From Flavobacteriales bacterium 34_180_T64 (lineage in GTDB: Bacteria > Bacteroidota > Bacteroidia > Flavobacteriales > Flavobacteriaceae), in the NCBI GenBank assembly GCA_002162765.1, contig MAAR01000016.1, forward strand, positions 89,769 to 153,768: a stretch of DNA of 64,000 bases, read 5' to 3'. Position 1 is the stretch's first letter, and each line of letters begins with the position of its first letter. The notes under the pieces are model-generated. The model saw nothing but the letters and a program-made list of their open reading frames with translations. It was not told the origin of the DNA and did no database searches. The translations under genes and the position numbers were made by a program. Below are positions 17,684 through 26,692 of the stretch, piece by piece.

Positions 17684-19336
17684 TTAGTTGAAGTGAGATT
17701 TTAATTCAACATCAAAATACTGCATTGCATTTCTCACTGGAAGTGGAATACCACCACCATGTGCACACAAGGAACCTTGCTCTAATGTGGTCAATAAATC
17801 GGTAAATAATTTGCGATCGATTTTATAATCTGATGTCAATGCCCTTTCAGCAAGTTCCTGACCACGCTTTGTTCCAAGTCTGCATGGAAAACATTTTCCA
17901 CAACTTTCATAAGCAGCAAAATCAAAAAGATGCTCAATAAATTTTAAAATCGGATAATCAGTTGGCACCGAAACTATAGACGCATGTCCTAATAAAAATC
18001 CTTCTTTTGCGAACGATTCAAAATCAATTGTGAGATCTTTAATTTTTGAAACTGGCACTAACCCTCCTAGAGGTCCACCAATTTGTAATGCTTTTACTTC
18101 AGATTTAAAACCACCACCAAGATCATTTACGACTACTGACAGCGGTGTTCCCATTTCAACTTCATACATTCCAGGGTAATTAAAAAAACTATCCAAACAC
18201 ACCAATTTAGTCCCTGAAGAGCGCTCTGTACCAATCGACTTCCAAGCGCTTCCTCCATTTTCAATTATGTAGTGTAATGCAGCCAAAGTCTCCACATTAT
18301 TAACGGTAGTAGGTTTATTAAATAGCCCTTTTTGAGCTGGAAATGGTGGACGCACTCTAACTTCAGGTCGTTGACCTTCAATAGAATTAATCAATGCTGT
18401 TTCCTCTCCACATATATATGATCCTTGTGCTTGAATTATTTTAAATTGAAAATCAAACCCACTTCCGTCGATATTCTCTCCAATCAAACCTTCAGCTTGT
18501 AGTTCATCAATAGCATCTTGAACAATCTTTACCGATTCAGGATACTCAGCTCTAATATATAAAATACCATAACTAGCATGAGCCACATAACCTGCAATCA
18601 GCATTCCAAACAAAACAGAATGTGGTTGTTGTTCTAGCAAATACCGATCGGAGTATGCTCCAGGATCACCTTCATCTGCGTTACATATAATAAATTTTGT
18701 TTCATTTTCAACATTACGACAAAACTCCAATTTTAATCCCATCGGAAAACCAGCACCTCCACGCCCACGAACATTTGAAATCTTAATTTCCTCTAATATT
18801 TCAGACGAATCTACTTTTAAAGCGTCTCTAAATGGCTTATAATAATCAACGACATTCGTAAACACCTTCGTTAAGATTTGTTTCCCACTTGCCTTAACAT
18901 TGTAGGTGTCTCTATTTAAATTACCAGGAGATTCAATAATAGTTTTTAGATTCTTACTAGCTTTACCAGAATAATTCTTTCCATCATAATGAAATGCAGA
19001 ATTTTCATGACAGCGTCCTAAACAGGTCATATGGCCAATTTCATCTGCCTCAAAATGATCTTTTAATAATTCAATTACTTGATCTTGAGTTCCAGCACAA
19101 ACACATGCTGTACCATTACAGACATATGCTTTTTTTCCTTTGTTTTCAGGTTTTAAAAAATCATAAAAACTCGCTGTTCCAAAGGTATTTGCTTTCCCAA
19201 CTAAAAACTCCTCAGCAAGTTTTGCTAATTCGTTATCACTTGGCGCCCCATCTGGTGTAGCCCTTTTACCGAGCTTATCAAAGAGATTTTCGTTGACTCC
19301 TTTCCTTCCTAATAACTCACTTAAATTATCTGACAT
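17684..19336 (-). CDS. fdhB: Formate dehydrogenase NAD-reducing subunit, fused NuoE-like and NuoF-like domains
   Basis: The first part (to about residue 145) is a thioredoxin-like [2Fe-2S] domain with the C-x4-C (CNGTAC) and C-x3-C (CLGRC) pairs of NuoE/FdsG. The rest is NuoF-like: NVRGRGGAGFPMGLK and ICNADEGDPGAYSDR for NADH/FMN binding, a central SLBB-type region, and the C-terminal [4Fe-4S] motif ESCGKCFPCRLGTKRG. It passes electrons from FdhA to NAD+. The gamma and beta subunits of soluble FdsABG enzymes are thus one polypeptide of 550 residues. The gene lies 6 bp after fdhD. Confidence 0.92.
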   Translation of the reverse strand: MSDNLSELLGRKGVNENLFDKLGKRATPDGAPSDNELAKLAEEFLVGKANTFGTASFYDFLKPENKGKKAYVCNGTACVCAGTQDQVIELLKDHFEADEIGHMTCLGRCHENSAFHYDGKNYSGKASKNLKTIIESPGNLNRDTYNVKASGKQILTKVFTNVVDYYKPFRDALKVDSSEILEEIKISNVRGRGGAGFPMGLKLEFCRNVENETKFIICNADEGDPGAYSDRYLLEQQPHSVLFGMLIAGYVAHASYGILYIRAEYPESVKIVQDAIDELQAEGLIGENIDGSGFDFQFKIIQAQGSYICGEETALINSIEGQRPEVRVRPPFPAQKGLFNKPTTVNNVETLAALHYIIENGGSAWKSIGTERSSGTKLVCLDSFFNYPGMYEVEMGTPLSVVVNDLGGGFKSEVKALQIGGPLGGLVPVSKIKDLTIDFESFAKEGFLLGHASIVSVPTDYPILKFIEHLFDFAAYESCGKCFPCRLGTKRGQELAERALTSDYKIDRKLFTDLLTTLEQGSLCAHGGGIPLPVRNAMQYFDVELKSHFN

Positions 19337-19342
19337 ATATTA

Positions 19343-20167
19343 TTAACTCGCTTTTGTATCGGTTTTATTCAATTTTGTGCGTTGCGGATTCGAATAACAT
19401 GTAGCTCTCTCATCTCTACAAAATGCAAACAAGGTTATCCCTAATTCTTTTGCATAATCTACAGCCAACGATGATGGCGCAGAAACAGCTGCTAAAAATG
19501 GGATTTTCGCTTTAAAACATTTAATGACTATTTCATAAGAAATGCGTCCACTCACCGTAATTATTTTTGCATCACTCAATTTATTTGTCAAGATTAAATT
19601 CCCAACAACCTTATCAACCGCATTGTGACGGCCTATATCCTCCATGGTACACATCAAGTCTCCATCAATAGTAAATGCAGCTGCGGCATGTGTTCCGCCT
19701 GATTGTTTAAAATCATGCTGCCGTATTTTCATTTTATCAAACAGCTGATGAATTATAGCAATATCAATTTTCTTTTTATCATCGATAGTTTTACCTATAA
19801 ACGCTAAATCACCAAGTTCTGTTTTTCCACATATCCCACAGGAAGACACAGAAAGTAAACTTCTACTATTTGCATATCCATCTCCCAATTTCTCCTCAGG
19901 AATATTAAGATTAACAATGGTTACAATACCTTCTTCATTTTCCTTTTTAAGTACGATTTCAGGATTAAATTTTTGATCGTTTATCAAATCTTCTGAATGT
20001 AGTAACCCACGAACAAGATTAGCATCTTCACCTGGTGTCCGCATAGACACTGTAAAGGGCTTTCCATTAATGTTAATTTGCAAGGCTTCTTCTACGGTTA
20101 AAGCATCCACAATGTTTTGTGCCTTAGCCGATTCAAATTTCTTGCCTTCATAGTTTCGCGTTGCCAT
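19343..20167 (-). CDS. fdhD: Formate dehydrogenase accessory sulfurtransferase FdhD
   Basis: FdhD transfers sulfur to the bis-MGD cofactor of formate dehydrogenase, which is essential for its activity. The 274-residue protein has MRTPGEDANLVRGLLHSEDL near residue 43, the catalytic CGICG loop (residues 110-114), GGTHAAAAF, EDIGRHNAVDKVVG and SGRISYEIV. It is the first gene of the fdhD-fdhB-fdhA transcript. Gene order supports a dedicated role for this enzyme. Confidence 0.94.
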   Translation of the reverse strand: MATRNYEGKKFESAKAQNIVDALTVEEALQININGKPFTVSMRTPGEDANLVRGLLHSEDLINDQKFNPEIVLKKENEEGIVTIVNLNIPEEKLGDGYANSRSLLSVSSCGICGKTELGDLAFIGKTIDDKKKIDIAIIHQLFDKMKIRQHDFKQSGGTHAAAAFTIDGDLMCTMEDIGRHNAVDKVVGNLILTNKLSDAKIITVSGRISYEIVIKCFKAKIPFLAAVSAPSSLAVDYAKELGITLFAFCRDERATCYSNPQRTKLNKTDTKAS

Positions 20168-20199
20168 ACCTATTATCGCTATCTAGAGTGCGATTTATA

Positions 20200-20229
20200 C
20201 AAAGTTAATGGATTTTATCGTAATTCAAT
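20200..20229 (-). promoter_or_regulatory. Predicted fdhD promoter
   Basis: On the minus strand TAACTTTG (20207-20200) fits TAnnTTTG, and ATTG (20229-20226) sits 18 bp upstream as a -33. The fdhD ATG at 20167 is 32 bp downstream. No palindrome like the nap or nadA ones was seen here. Confidence 0.5.
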
Positions 20230-20268
20230 TGTTAAAAATACCGCTCAAAATCGAGTTCATACTTTCAA

Positions 20269-21936
20269 TTAAAACAATCCAGAAATATTCCCTTCATTAT
20301 CGATACTTATTTTTTCCGATGCGGGATGTGCTGGAAGTCCTGGCATTCTCATCATAGCTCCTGTAATGGGAACCAAAAACCCTGCACCTGCTGCAATCTC
20401 AATTTCACGAACCGTTATGGTAAAATCTTTCGGACGACCCAATAGTTTTGGATTATCTGAAAGTGATTTCTGAGTTTTTGCCATGCAAATTGGAAGACTT
20501 TCTAATCCTAAATTTGAAATAGTTCGTAAATTCTTTCTAGCTTCAGCAGAATAATCAACTTGTTTAGCCCCATAAACCTTAGTTGCTATCGCTTCAATTT
20601 TAGCTTCAACACTCATGTTCCAATCATACATTGGCGTAAAATCAGATGTATGTTCTTCAACTACTTCCACAACATGTCTTGCTAAATCTAAAGCCCCTTT
20701 TCCTCCTTTGGCCCATACTTCTGCCAACGCAACACGTACATTATTTTCTTTGGCAAATTGTTGTATCGTTTCAATTTCAGCATCACTATCAGTAATAAAT
20801 CTATTGATAGCTATAATTGGCGTTAAATTGAATTGCTTCACATTTTCGATGTGCTTCTCTAAATTAGGAATTCCTTTTTTAAGCGCATCAACATTCTCAT
20901 CCGTTAGTAATTTTAAATCCGCACCACCATGGTATTTAAGGGCTCTAATTGTAGTTGTTAATACTACAGCTTTAGGAGATAAACCGGCACTCTGACATTT
21001 AATATCTAAGAATTTCTCAGCTCCTAAATCGGCACCAAAACCTGCTTCGGTAACTACATAATCTGAAAGAGACATTCCCATTCTAGTAGCAATTACAGAA
21101 TTTGTTCCTTGTGCAATATTTGCAAATGGTCCTCCATGAATAATTGCTGGATTCCCTTCTATCGTTTGCACAAGATTTGGTTTAATGGCATCTTTTAACA
21201 ATGCCGCCATAGCGCCTTCAACTTTTAATTCTCTAACGTAAACTGGTTCTTTACTTAAAGTATATCCAACAAATATATTCCCAAGACGCTCTTTTAAATT
21301 TTCTAAATCATCGCAAAGGCATAAAATGGCCATGATTTCAGAAGCTGCAGTGATATCGAAACCAGTTTCTCTTGGTACGCCAGAAGTTGTTCCACCAAGA
21401 CCTACGACAATATTACGTAGTGCTCTGTCATTCATATCCATTACACGTTTCCATGTCACAGTTCTAGGGTCTAAACCTACTGAATTTGTTTTGCTTTGAA
21501 TATTATTATCGATAACAGCAGATAATAAATTATGTGCTTTTTCAATAGCTGAAAAATCTCCTGTAAAATGCAAATTTATGTCTTCCATCGGTAGTACTTG
21601 AGAATAACCACCTCCTGTAGCTCCTCCTTTAATTCCGAAAACAGGACCTAAAGACGGCTCTCTTAAAACCACAGTTGTTTGTTTCCCCAATTGATTCAAT
21701 CCTTCCGAAAGCCCAATAGACATGGTTGTTTTTCCTTCACCTGCTGGCGTAGGAGAAATAGCAGTTACCAATATCAAATTGCTATTCTTTACTTTATCTT
21801 TATCTATTATTGAGTGCGGTAATTTTGCTTTGTATTTACCATACATCTCAATATTATCTGAATCTAATCCTAATGTTTCAGCGATAGTACTGATATGTTT
21901 AAGCTCTACTTGCTTTGCAATTTCTAAATCGTTCAT
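20269..21936 (-). CDS. fhs: Formate-tetrahydrofolate ligase
   Basis: This cytoplasmic enzyme makes 10-formyl-tetrahydrofolate from formate, ATP and tetrahydrofolate. At 555 residues it has the family P-loop-like TPAGEGKTTMSIGLSEGLNQLGK (near residue 65), REPSLGPVFGIKGGATGGGYSQV, VGLGGTTSGVPRE, EAGFGADLGAEKF and the C-terminal GAGFLVPITGAMMRMPGLP. It lies 101 bp upstream of the fdh operon in the same direction. Together they form a formate branch point: oxidation for NADH or entry to one-carbon metabolism. Confidence 0.95.
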   Translation of the reverse strand: MNDLEIAKQVELKHISTIAETLGLDSDNIEMYGKYKAKLPHSIIDKDKVKNSNLILVTAISPTPAGEGKTTMSIGLSEGLNQLGKQTTVVLREPSLGPVFGIKGGATGGGYSQVLPMEDINLHFTGDFSAIEKAHNLLSAVIDNNIQSKTNSVGLDPRTVTWKRVMDMNDRALRNIVVGLGGTTSGVPRETGFDITAASEIMAILCLCDDLENLKERLGNIFVGYTLSKEPVYVRELKVEGAMAALLKDAIKPNLVQTIEGNPAIIHGGPFANIAQGTNSVIATRMGMSLSDYVVTEAGFGADLGAEKFLDIKCQSAGLSPKAVVLTTTIRALKYHGGADLKLLTDENVDALKKGIPNLEKHIENVKQFNLTPIIAINRFITDSDAEIETIQQFAKENNVRVALAEVWAKGGKGALDLARHVVEVVEEHTSDFTPMYDWNMSVEAKIEAIATKVYGAKQVDYSAEARKNLRTISNLGLESLPICMAKTQKSLSDNPKLLGRPKDFTITVREIEIAAGAGFLVPITGAMMRMPGLPAHPASEKISIDNEGNISGLF

Positions 21937-22021
21937 TATGTAGTCTAGTTAGTTTATTGTATTATAAAATGGTATGAAATATAGGGTTTTTCGGAATAAT
22001 TTTGCACTTAAAAAGCGAAAA

Positions 22022-22978
22022 TTATTTAGCTATAAATTCTAGAGCACGTCTTTCATTATAATACACATTTTTTGAATCGACAAATCCAACGTGACCTCCA
22101 AAATTTGGCATTTCTAAATGCAGGTTTGGGTTTGCATTAGCCTCTTTCACAGGATAACATTCAGGAGATAAAAAAGAATCGTTAAGTGCGTTTATAATTA
22201 AAGTCGGTACTTTTATATTATGAAGAAATTGCAAACTACTACTTTGGTCATAATAGTCTAGTGCATCTTTAAATCCATGCGCTTTTGAAGTATAAACATT
22301 ATCAAAATCATTTAAAGTTTTAATCGACTTAACCTCCTCAACACTCAGTTTATCAGAATATTGAGATTGTTTCAACTTTAACCTATCTACTAGATGTTTT
22401 TTGAAGCGATCGTGATATAGCACATTCTTAAATGTATGCAATTCATCGGCGGAACCTTGTAAATAACAGGGCACAGAAACCGCTATTGCTGCTTTAATTT
22501 GTGATGGAATTTGTCGGCCTTCACCTAAATATTTCAAAGTCATATTACCACCAAGACTAATTCCTTTTATGTAAATATCTGAATAGTGTTTTGTTTTAAT
22601 TATATATTGAATCACATCCTCTAAATCTTCTGTAGCTCCAGAATGATAAGATCTATACTTCAGGTTTTGTTCCCCACTACAACCTCTAAAATTAACACAA
22701 ACCGCATCAATGTCATTCTTATTAAAAAAATTTGCAGTTCCTGTCATATAAGGACGCTGTGCGTTTCCTTCTAATCCATGAAGTACAATGATGAGTTTAT
22801 TTGATTTTGAATTGGAATAGCTCCAATCTAAATCCAGAAAATCACCATCTGAAAGTGTCATACGTTCACGGTCTTGATGAACATCAGGAACACGACGCAC
22901 TAAACCAGAATACACTGTGGCAACGAATCCATTTCTAAAATAAAAACGTGGCTTATAGTTTGATTGAAGTATCGGCAT
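22022..22978 (-). CDS. YheT-type alpha/beta hydrolase
   Basis: The 318-residue protein has an alpha/beta-hydrolase fold with HGLEGNAQRPY (oxyanion region), the nucleophile elbow KGISLGGNMTLKYLG, an aspartate in NALNDSFLSPEC and a histidine in NFGGHVGFVD, which complete a Ser-Asp-His triad. The group is annotated as YheT-like esterase of unknown natural substrate. Its ATG overlaps the preA stop (TAATG), so it is cotranscribed with the pyrimidine genes; a link to that pathway is not otherwise supported. Confidence 0.85.
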   Translation of the reverse strand: MPILQSNYKPRFYFRNGFVATVYSGLVRRVPDVHQDRERMTLSDGDFLDLDWSYSNSKSNKLIIVLHGLEGNAQRPYMTGTANFFNKNDIDAVCVNFRGCSGEQNLKYRSYHSGATEDLEDVIQYIIKTKHYSDIYIKGISLGGNMTLKYLGEGRQIPSQIKAAIAVSVPCYLQGSADELHTFKNVLYHDRFKKHLVDRLKLKQSQYSDKLSVEEVKSIKTLNDFDNVYTSKAHGFKDALDYYDQSSSLQFLHNIKVPTLIINALNDSFLSPECYPVKEANANPNLHLEMPNFGGHVGFVDSKNVYYNERRALEFIAK

Positions 22979-24312
22979 TATTTTCTATGTTTCAAAGCAT
23001 CCTCAGGAGTTGGTACATAATGCCCCTTTCCACCTGCTCGATCATCGTCAAAGGTTACTGGGATATCATCATTAAGTGTACGCTCATTCCAAGTCACGTT
23101 TTCAGAACCATCATCACGCTGCACCATAGTAATACAGTCTTCAACTGGGCAAACGAGCGAGCATAAATTACAGCCTACACAATTCGCTTCGATAATGCTT
23201 GGGATTCTATTTGTAGGATCGGTTGACATAGCAATAGCCTGATGTGCACCATCATCACATGAAATATAACACAAATCGCAACCTATACATTTATCTGGAT
23301 TGATTTCAGCAACTACCTTATGTTTCAAATTTAAATGCTTCCACTCCGTTACATTGGGCAATGCTTTACCAGCAAAATCATAAATAGTATTATAATTTTT
23401 TTCTTCCATAAACTGACGTAGTCCTGATTCCATTTCTCGAACAATCCCGAATCCATAATGCATTACTGCTGTACAGACTTGTACCGAAGTAGCGCCCAGT
23501 AAGATAAACTCTACAACGTCTCGCCAAGTTTCGATACCACCAATACCTGACAAAGGCACTTTACCAATTTCAGGATGTTGCGCTAAATCTTTCAGCATAT
23601 GCATCGCTATTGGTTTTACCGCAGGACCACAATAACCACCATTAGATCCTTTACCGTCAACTATTGGATATGGTGCATAAGAATCTAAATCGATACCCAC
23701 GATGCTTTTGATTGTGTTGATTAAAGAAATAGAATCTGTTCCACCCTGAACCGCAGCTAAACCAGGATCAGTAATATGAGAGATATTAGGAGACAATTTT
23801 GTGATGACAGGAATATTCGCAGCTTCTTTCACCCAACTTACTATGGTCTTTAAAACTTCTGGTTCTTGACCTACAGCAGACCCCATACCACGTTCACACA
23901 TGCCATGTGGGCAACCAAAATTTAACTCAATACCGTCAGCTCCAGCATTTTCTACATCTTTGATGATTTGTTCCCACTCAGCTCTACTTTCAACCATAAG
24001 AGACGCAATAACAGCATGGTCAGGAAAATATTTTTTCACTTCTTCAATCTCACGCAAATTATCGGCTAGCGGTCTATCTGTAATTAATTCGATATTATTA
24101 AAGCCCATCATTCGTGTATTTCGATAATTAACCGAACCATAGCGACTGGACACATTAACCACTGGTACACCAAGAGTTTTCCAGACAGCGCCTCCCCATC
24201 CAGCATCAAAGGCTTTCATTATTTGATATCCTGAGTTTGTTGGAGGTGCCGAAGCAAGCCAAAAAGGATTAGGCGCTTTTATTCCACCAAAATTTATTGA
24301 TAAATCGATCAT
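22978..24312 (-). CDS. preA: NAD-dependent dihydropyrimidine dehydrogenase subunit PreA
   Basis: PreA reduces uracil and thymine to their 5,6-dihydro forms with PreT. It has an FMN-binding dihydroorotate-dehydrogenase-like barrel (PNPFWLASAPPTNSG; ELNFGCPHGMCERGMG with the active-site cysteine; LSGIGGIETW) and two [4Fe-4S] motifs at the C terminus (CIGCDLCYISC; CVGCNLCSLVCP). I chose the ATG at 24312 (MIDLSINFGG). The longer start at 24336 lies inside an intergenic palindromic repeat and adds residues not expected in the family. From 24312 the product is 444 residues. Confidence 0.92.
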   Translation of the reverse strand: MIDLSINFGGIKAPNPFWLASAPPTNSGYQIMKAFDAGWGGAVWKTLGVPVVNVSSRYGSVNYRNTRMMGFNNIELITDRPLADNLREIEEVKKYFPDHAVIASLMVESRAEWEQIIKDVENAGADGIELNFGCPHGMCERGMGSAVGQEPEVLKTIVSWVKEAANIPVITKLSPNISHITDPGLAAVQGGTDSISLINTIKSIVGIDLDSYAPYPIVDGKGSNGGYCGPAVKPIAMHMLKDLAQHPEIGKVPLSGIGGIETWRDVVEFILLGATSVQVCTAVMHYGFGIVREMESGLRQFMEEKNYNTIYDFAGKALPNVTEWKHLNLKHKVVAEINPDKCIGCDLCYISCDDGAHQAIAMSTDPTNRIPSIIEANCVGCNLCSLVCPVEDCITMVQRDDGSENVTWNERTLNDDIPVTFDDDRAGGKGHYVPTPEDALKHRK

Positions 24313-24329
24313 ACTTTTAAACTTTAAAC

Positions 24330-24408
24330 TTGTCATTCCGGACTTGATTCGGAATCCACTTAATTTATATTTTGATGATGAGATCCTGAATCAAGTTCAG
24401 GATGACAA
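24330..24408. repeat. Intergenic inverted repeat (GTCATTCCGG type)
   Basis: Two arms, 24330-24357 and 24382-24408, are reverse complements over 27 bases with five mismatches, both beginning TTGTCAT and containing ACTTGATTC. The element fills most of the gap between preT and preA and would form a hairpin in the mRNA. It belongs to the same general class as the other GTCATT elements between 24 and 39 kb. Confidence 0.75.
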
Positions 24409-24422
24409 CATCTCTATTTATT

Positions 24423-25745
24423 TTATTTGTTTAACCAATTATGTATTCCTTGAGCAGCCATTTTTCCATCATAAGCGGCGTTCACAACTTCAGCCCCTCC
24501 ATTAATCGCATCACCTCCAGCAAAATATTTAGGATTTGAGGTTTGAAATTCTTCGTTAGTTAATATTCTTGTTTTTTGATCTATATCGAGATTCTCGATT
24601 AATTCATACAAATGTCCTTGTTTCGCTTGACCGGTAGCTTTAATTACCAAATCACAACGCACAATGAATGTGTTATTCATGTTCGTTTGAAGTTTACCTT
24701 CTACCATTTCAGTTTTAGCGAATTTCACACCGTCAACTTTTCCGTTACCAGTAATAGCAATTGGAGTTACATTAAATAAACTATCTACTCCGGCGCTTAT
24801 TGCTAAATCATATTCAAAGCCGTAAGCACCCATTTTTTCTTTTGAATTTCGATAGGCCAAAACCGTTTTACGTGCTCCCATTCTTGCTGATTCAGAAGCT
24901 GCATCCATTGCTGTATTTCCTCCACCTATTACTACTACTTTTGCAGGCACTTTTACTTGATGATGCTTCATTCGCAAATCTTCAATAAACTCCACAGCTC
25001 CAACAACACCAGTCTTATCTTCACCTTCCATCTGAAGTGTTGCAGTTTTCCCCAGGCCTACACCCAAAAAAATGGCATCATATTTTTCCTCAAGTTGCTG
25101 AATCTCTTGTTTTGAATTAATCTCAGAATTATATTTAATATTAAATCCAAGTTGATTTTGCAAATATTCTATTTCATTTAAAACCTCTTCATTTGTAATT
25201 TTATAGGGTGCAACACCATGGACCGTTAAGCCCGAAGGTTTTTCTTTAGCTTCATAAATATCGACCTGATAACCTAATGTTCTGGCTTCACAAGCACACG
25301 CAATCCCTGCTGGACCAGATCCAATAACAGCAATTCTTTTTCCGTTAGCTTTACCTTGTTTGAAAATTGCTTTATCTGCATCTATCACTTTATTAGTCGC
25401 ATAATTTTGCAAACGTCCAATCTGAATAGGCGGAACATCTTGATGATTATAAACACAAGCACCTTCACATAAGACACCTGTTGGGCACACTACACCACAG
25501 GCATTCCCTAACCAATTAGAATCAAAAATAGTTTTAGCTGAACCCGTGACATTATCTGTATGAATTTGTTTTATAAACAACGGAATATCAATATGTGTTG
25601 GACATGCTTGTATACATGGTGCGTCATAGCAGAATAAACAACGTGAACTTTCGTAATACGCTTCGGTATCATTCATCAGTGTTTTTTTTTGCTTAAAGTT
25701 CTTATTGAATTCTGCTTCTGTTTTTGGTCTCTTATATTCTGCCAT
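24423..25745 (-). CDS. preT: NAD-dependent dihydropyrimidine dehydrogenase subunit PreT
   Basis: The 440-residue flavoprotein is related to the small subunit of glutamate synthase and supplies electrons from NAD(P)H to PreA. N-terminal iron-sulfur cysteines are CLFCYDAPCIQACP and NACGVVCPTGVLCEGAC. FAD binding is seen in VIGSGPAGIACACEA near residue 141 and NAD(P)H binding in VVIGGGNTAMDAASESARMGA near residue 275; a final ATG-type motif is YFAGGDAINGGAEVVNAAYDG. It is followed by preA, separated only by the palindromic repeat. Confidence 0.92.
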   Translation of the reverse strand: MAEYKRPKTEAEFNKNFKQKKTLMNDTEAYYESSRCLFCYDAPCIQACPTHIDIPLFIKQIHTDNVTGSAKTIFDSNWLGNACGVVCPTGVLCEGACVYNHQDVPPIQIGRLQNYATNKVIDADKAIFKQGKANGKRIAVIGSGPAGIACACEARTLGYQVDIYEAKEKPSGLTVHGVAPYKITNEEVLNEIEYLQNQLGFNIKYNSEINSKQEIQQLEEKYDAIFLGVGLGKTATLQMEGEDKTGVVGAVEFIEDLRMKHHQVKVPAKVVVIGGGNTAMDAASESARMGARKTVLAYRNSKEKMGAYGFEYDLAISAGVDSLFNVTPIAITGNGKVDGVKFAKTEMVEGKLQTNMNNTFIVRCDLVIKATGQAKQGHLYELIENLDIDQKTRILTNEEFQTSNPKYFAGGDAINGGAEVVNAAYDGKMAAQGIHNWLNK

Positions 25746-25762
25746 GTCTTAAAGTTATGATT

Positions 25763-26563
25763 TTAAGATTTAATTTCTTGTTCTATAATTTCTATAATTT
25801 CAACAATTCGATTTCGTAAAATATTGGATTGTACATTTGCCCAACTGTTAATTGCATAACATCTTGTTAAATGATCTTCTAAATTTGGATGATTTAATAG
25901 AGCATTAAAATCTTCAAGATGTTTTGTCTCACCTATATTATTTTGAATATAGGAATCGTTACTTTCTCCAATTTCAAGAGAGTACTTTCCTAAAACATTA
26001 GATTTATAGGCTTTATTTCTTATTGTTCTTAATTGGTAATGTTGAATTAAAAACGGGAAATATTGATCATTTCGATAATTTCTCCAAATCACTTCGTCTT
26101 CAATGACATCATTAATATTTGATGACCAATGTGTGAGTGCTTGTTTTAATTCAATATTCTTAATCAAGCTCAACTCACCTGAACTTGCCAAATCATTCAT
26201 AATAGGGTCAAATGTAGCGTATGGTAAAGTCTTTGCAATATGATGATCGATACTGTCTTTGTTTCGGAGACTTGGATTATCAATATATTTAAAAAGCGTC
26301 TTTGACGAATTCATAAATTCGCTTCTGAAAGATATTTTTTGGTCTAATTGCTCTAAATTAATATTAAAATCACCCAGTAATTGTTTTAAAATGATGGTCT
26401 CTTCCGCACGCTCTTTCCTATCTTGATTTTTATTGTTTATACTGAGTGCAATTAAAATACCGATAACAACTAGAATAATCTCTCCAACAGCATATAACAT
26501 GTATTTGCTGAATTTGTTTTCAGTAAGAAGTGATTTTCTAATATGTCGAAAAAAGTTAATCAT
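25763..26563 (-). CDS. DUF6090-family membrane-anchored protein
   Basis: The 266-residue protein has the DUF6090 start: a basic amphipathic N terminus (MINFFRHIRKSLLTENKFSKY), then one membrane helix (MLYAVGEIILVVIGILIALSI) and a soluble, mostly helical domain, likely periplasmic. Function is unknown. It interrupts the pyrimidine degradation cluster, 17 bp before preT and next to a palindromic repeat on its upstream side, so it looks like an insertion that stayed in the transcript. A paralogue is at 58722-59426. Confidence 0.8.
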   Translation of the reverse strand: MINFFRHIRKSLLTENKFSKYMLYAVGEIILVVIGILIALSINNKNQDRKERAEETIILKQLLGDFNINLEQLDQKISFRSEFMNSSKTLFKYIDNPSLRNKDSIDHHIAKTLPYATFDPIMNDLASSGELSLIKNIELKQALTHWSSNINDVIEDEVIWRNYRNDQYFPFLIQHYQLRTIRNKAYKSNVLGKYSLEIGESNDSYIQNNIGETKHLEDFNALLNHPNLEDHLTRCYAINSWANVQSNILRNRIVEIIEIIEQEIKS

Positions 26564-26577
26564 TCGTTTAATATTGT

Positions 26578-26661
26578 GTCATTACGAGGAACGTAGTGAC
26601 GTAGTAATCTGTTGATATTGACTTTCAATTATAAAGATTGCTTCGTTATACTCGCAATGAC
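26578..26661. repeat. Intergenic inverted repeat (GTCATTGCGAGG type)
   Basis: Arm 26578-26610 begins GTCATTACGAGGAACG and ends AATCT. Arm 26635-26661 read in reverse begins GTCATTGCGAG and ends GCAATCT. This form (GTCATTGCGAGG...GAAGCAATCT) is a widespread bacterial palindromic intergenic repeat. It lies between the beta-ureidopropionase and DUF6090 genes. Confidence 0.8.
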
Positions 26662-26692
26662 GTTTCATTTGATTTTATTTATCATCCATAAA

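Noticed and set aside
21995..22026. AT-rich inverted repeat (AATAATTTT / AAAATTATT) between the YheT-type gene and fhs
   Set aside because: The stem is all A/T with no T-run beyond it on either strand, so a terminator or operator role is not supported.
24313..24336. Longer N terminus for PreA (start at 24336)
   Set aside because: The start codon is part of the TTGTCAT end of a palindromic repeat, and the added residues precede the conserved MIDLS start.
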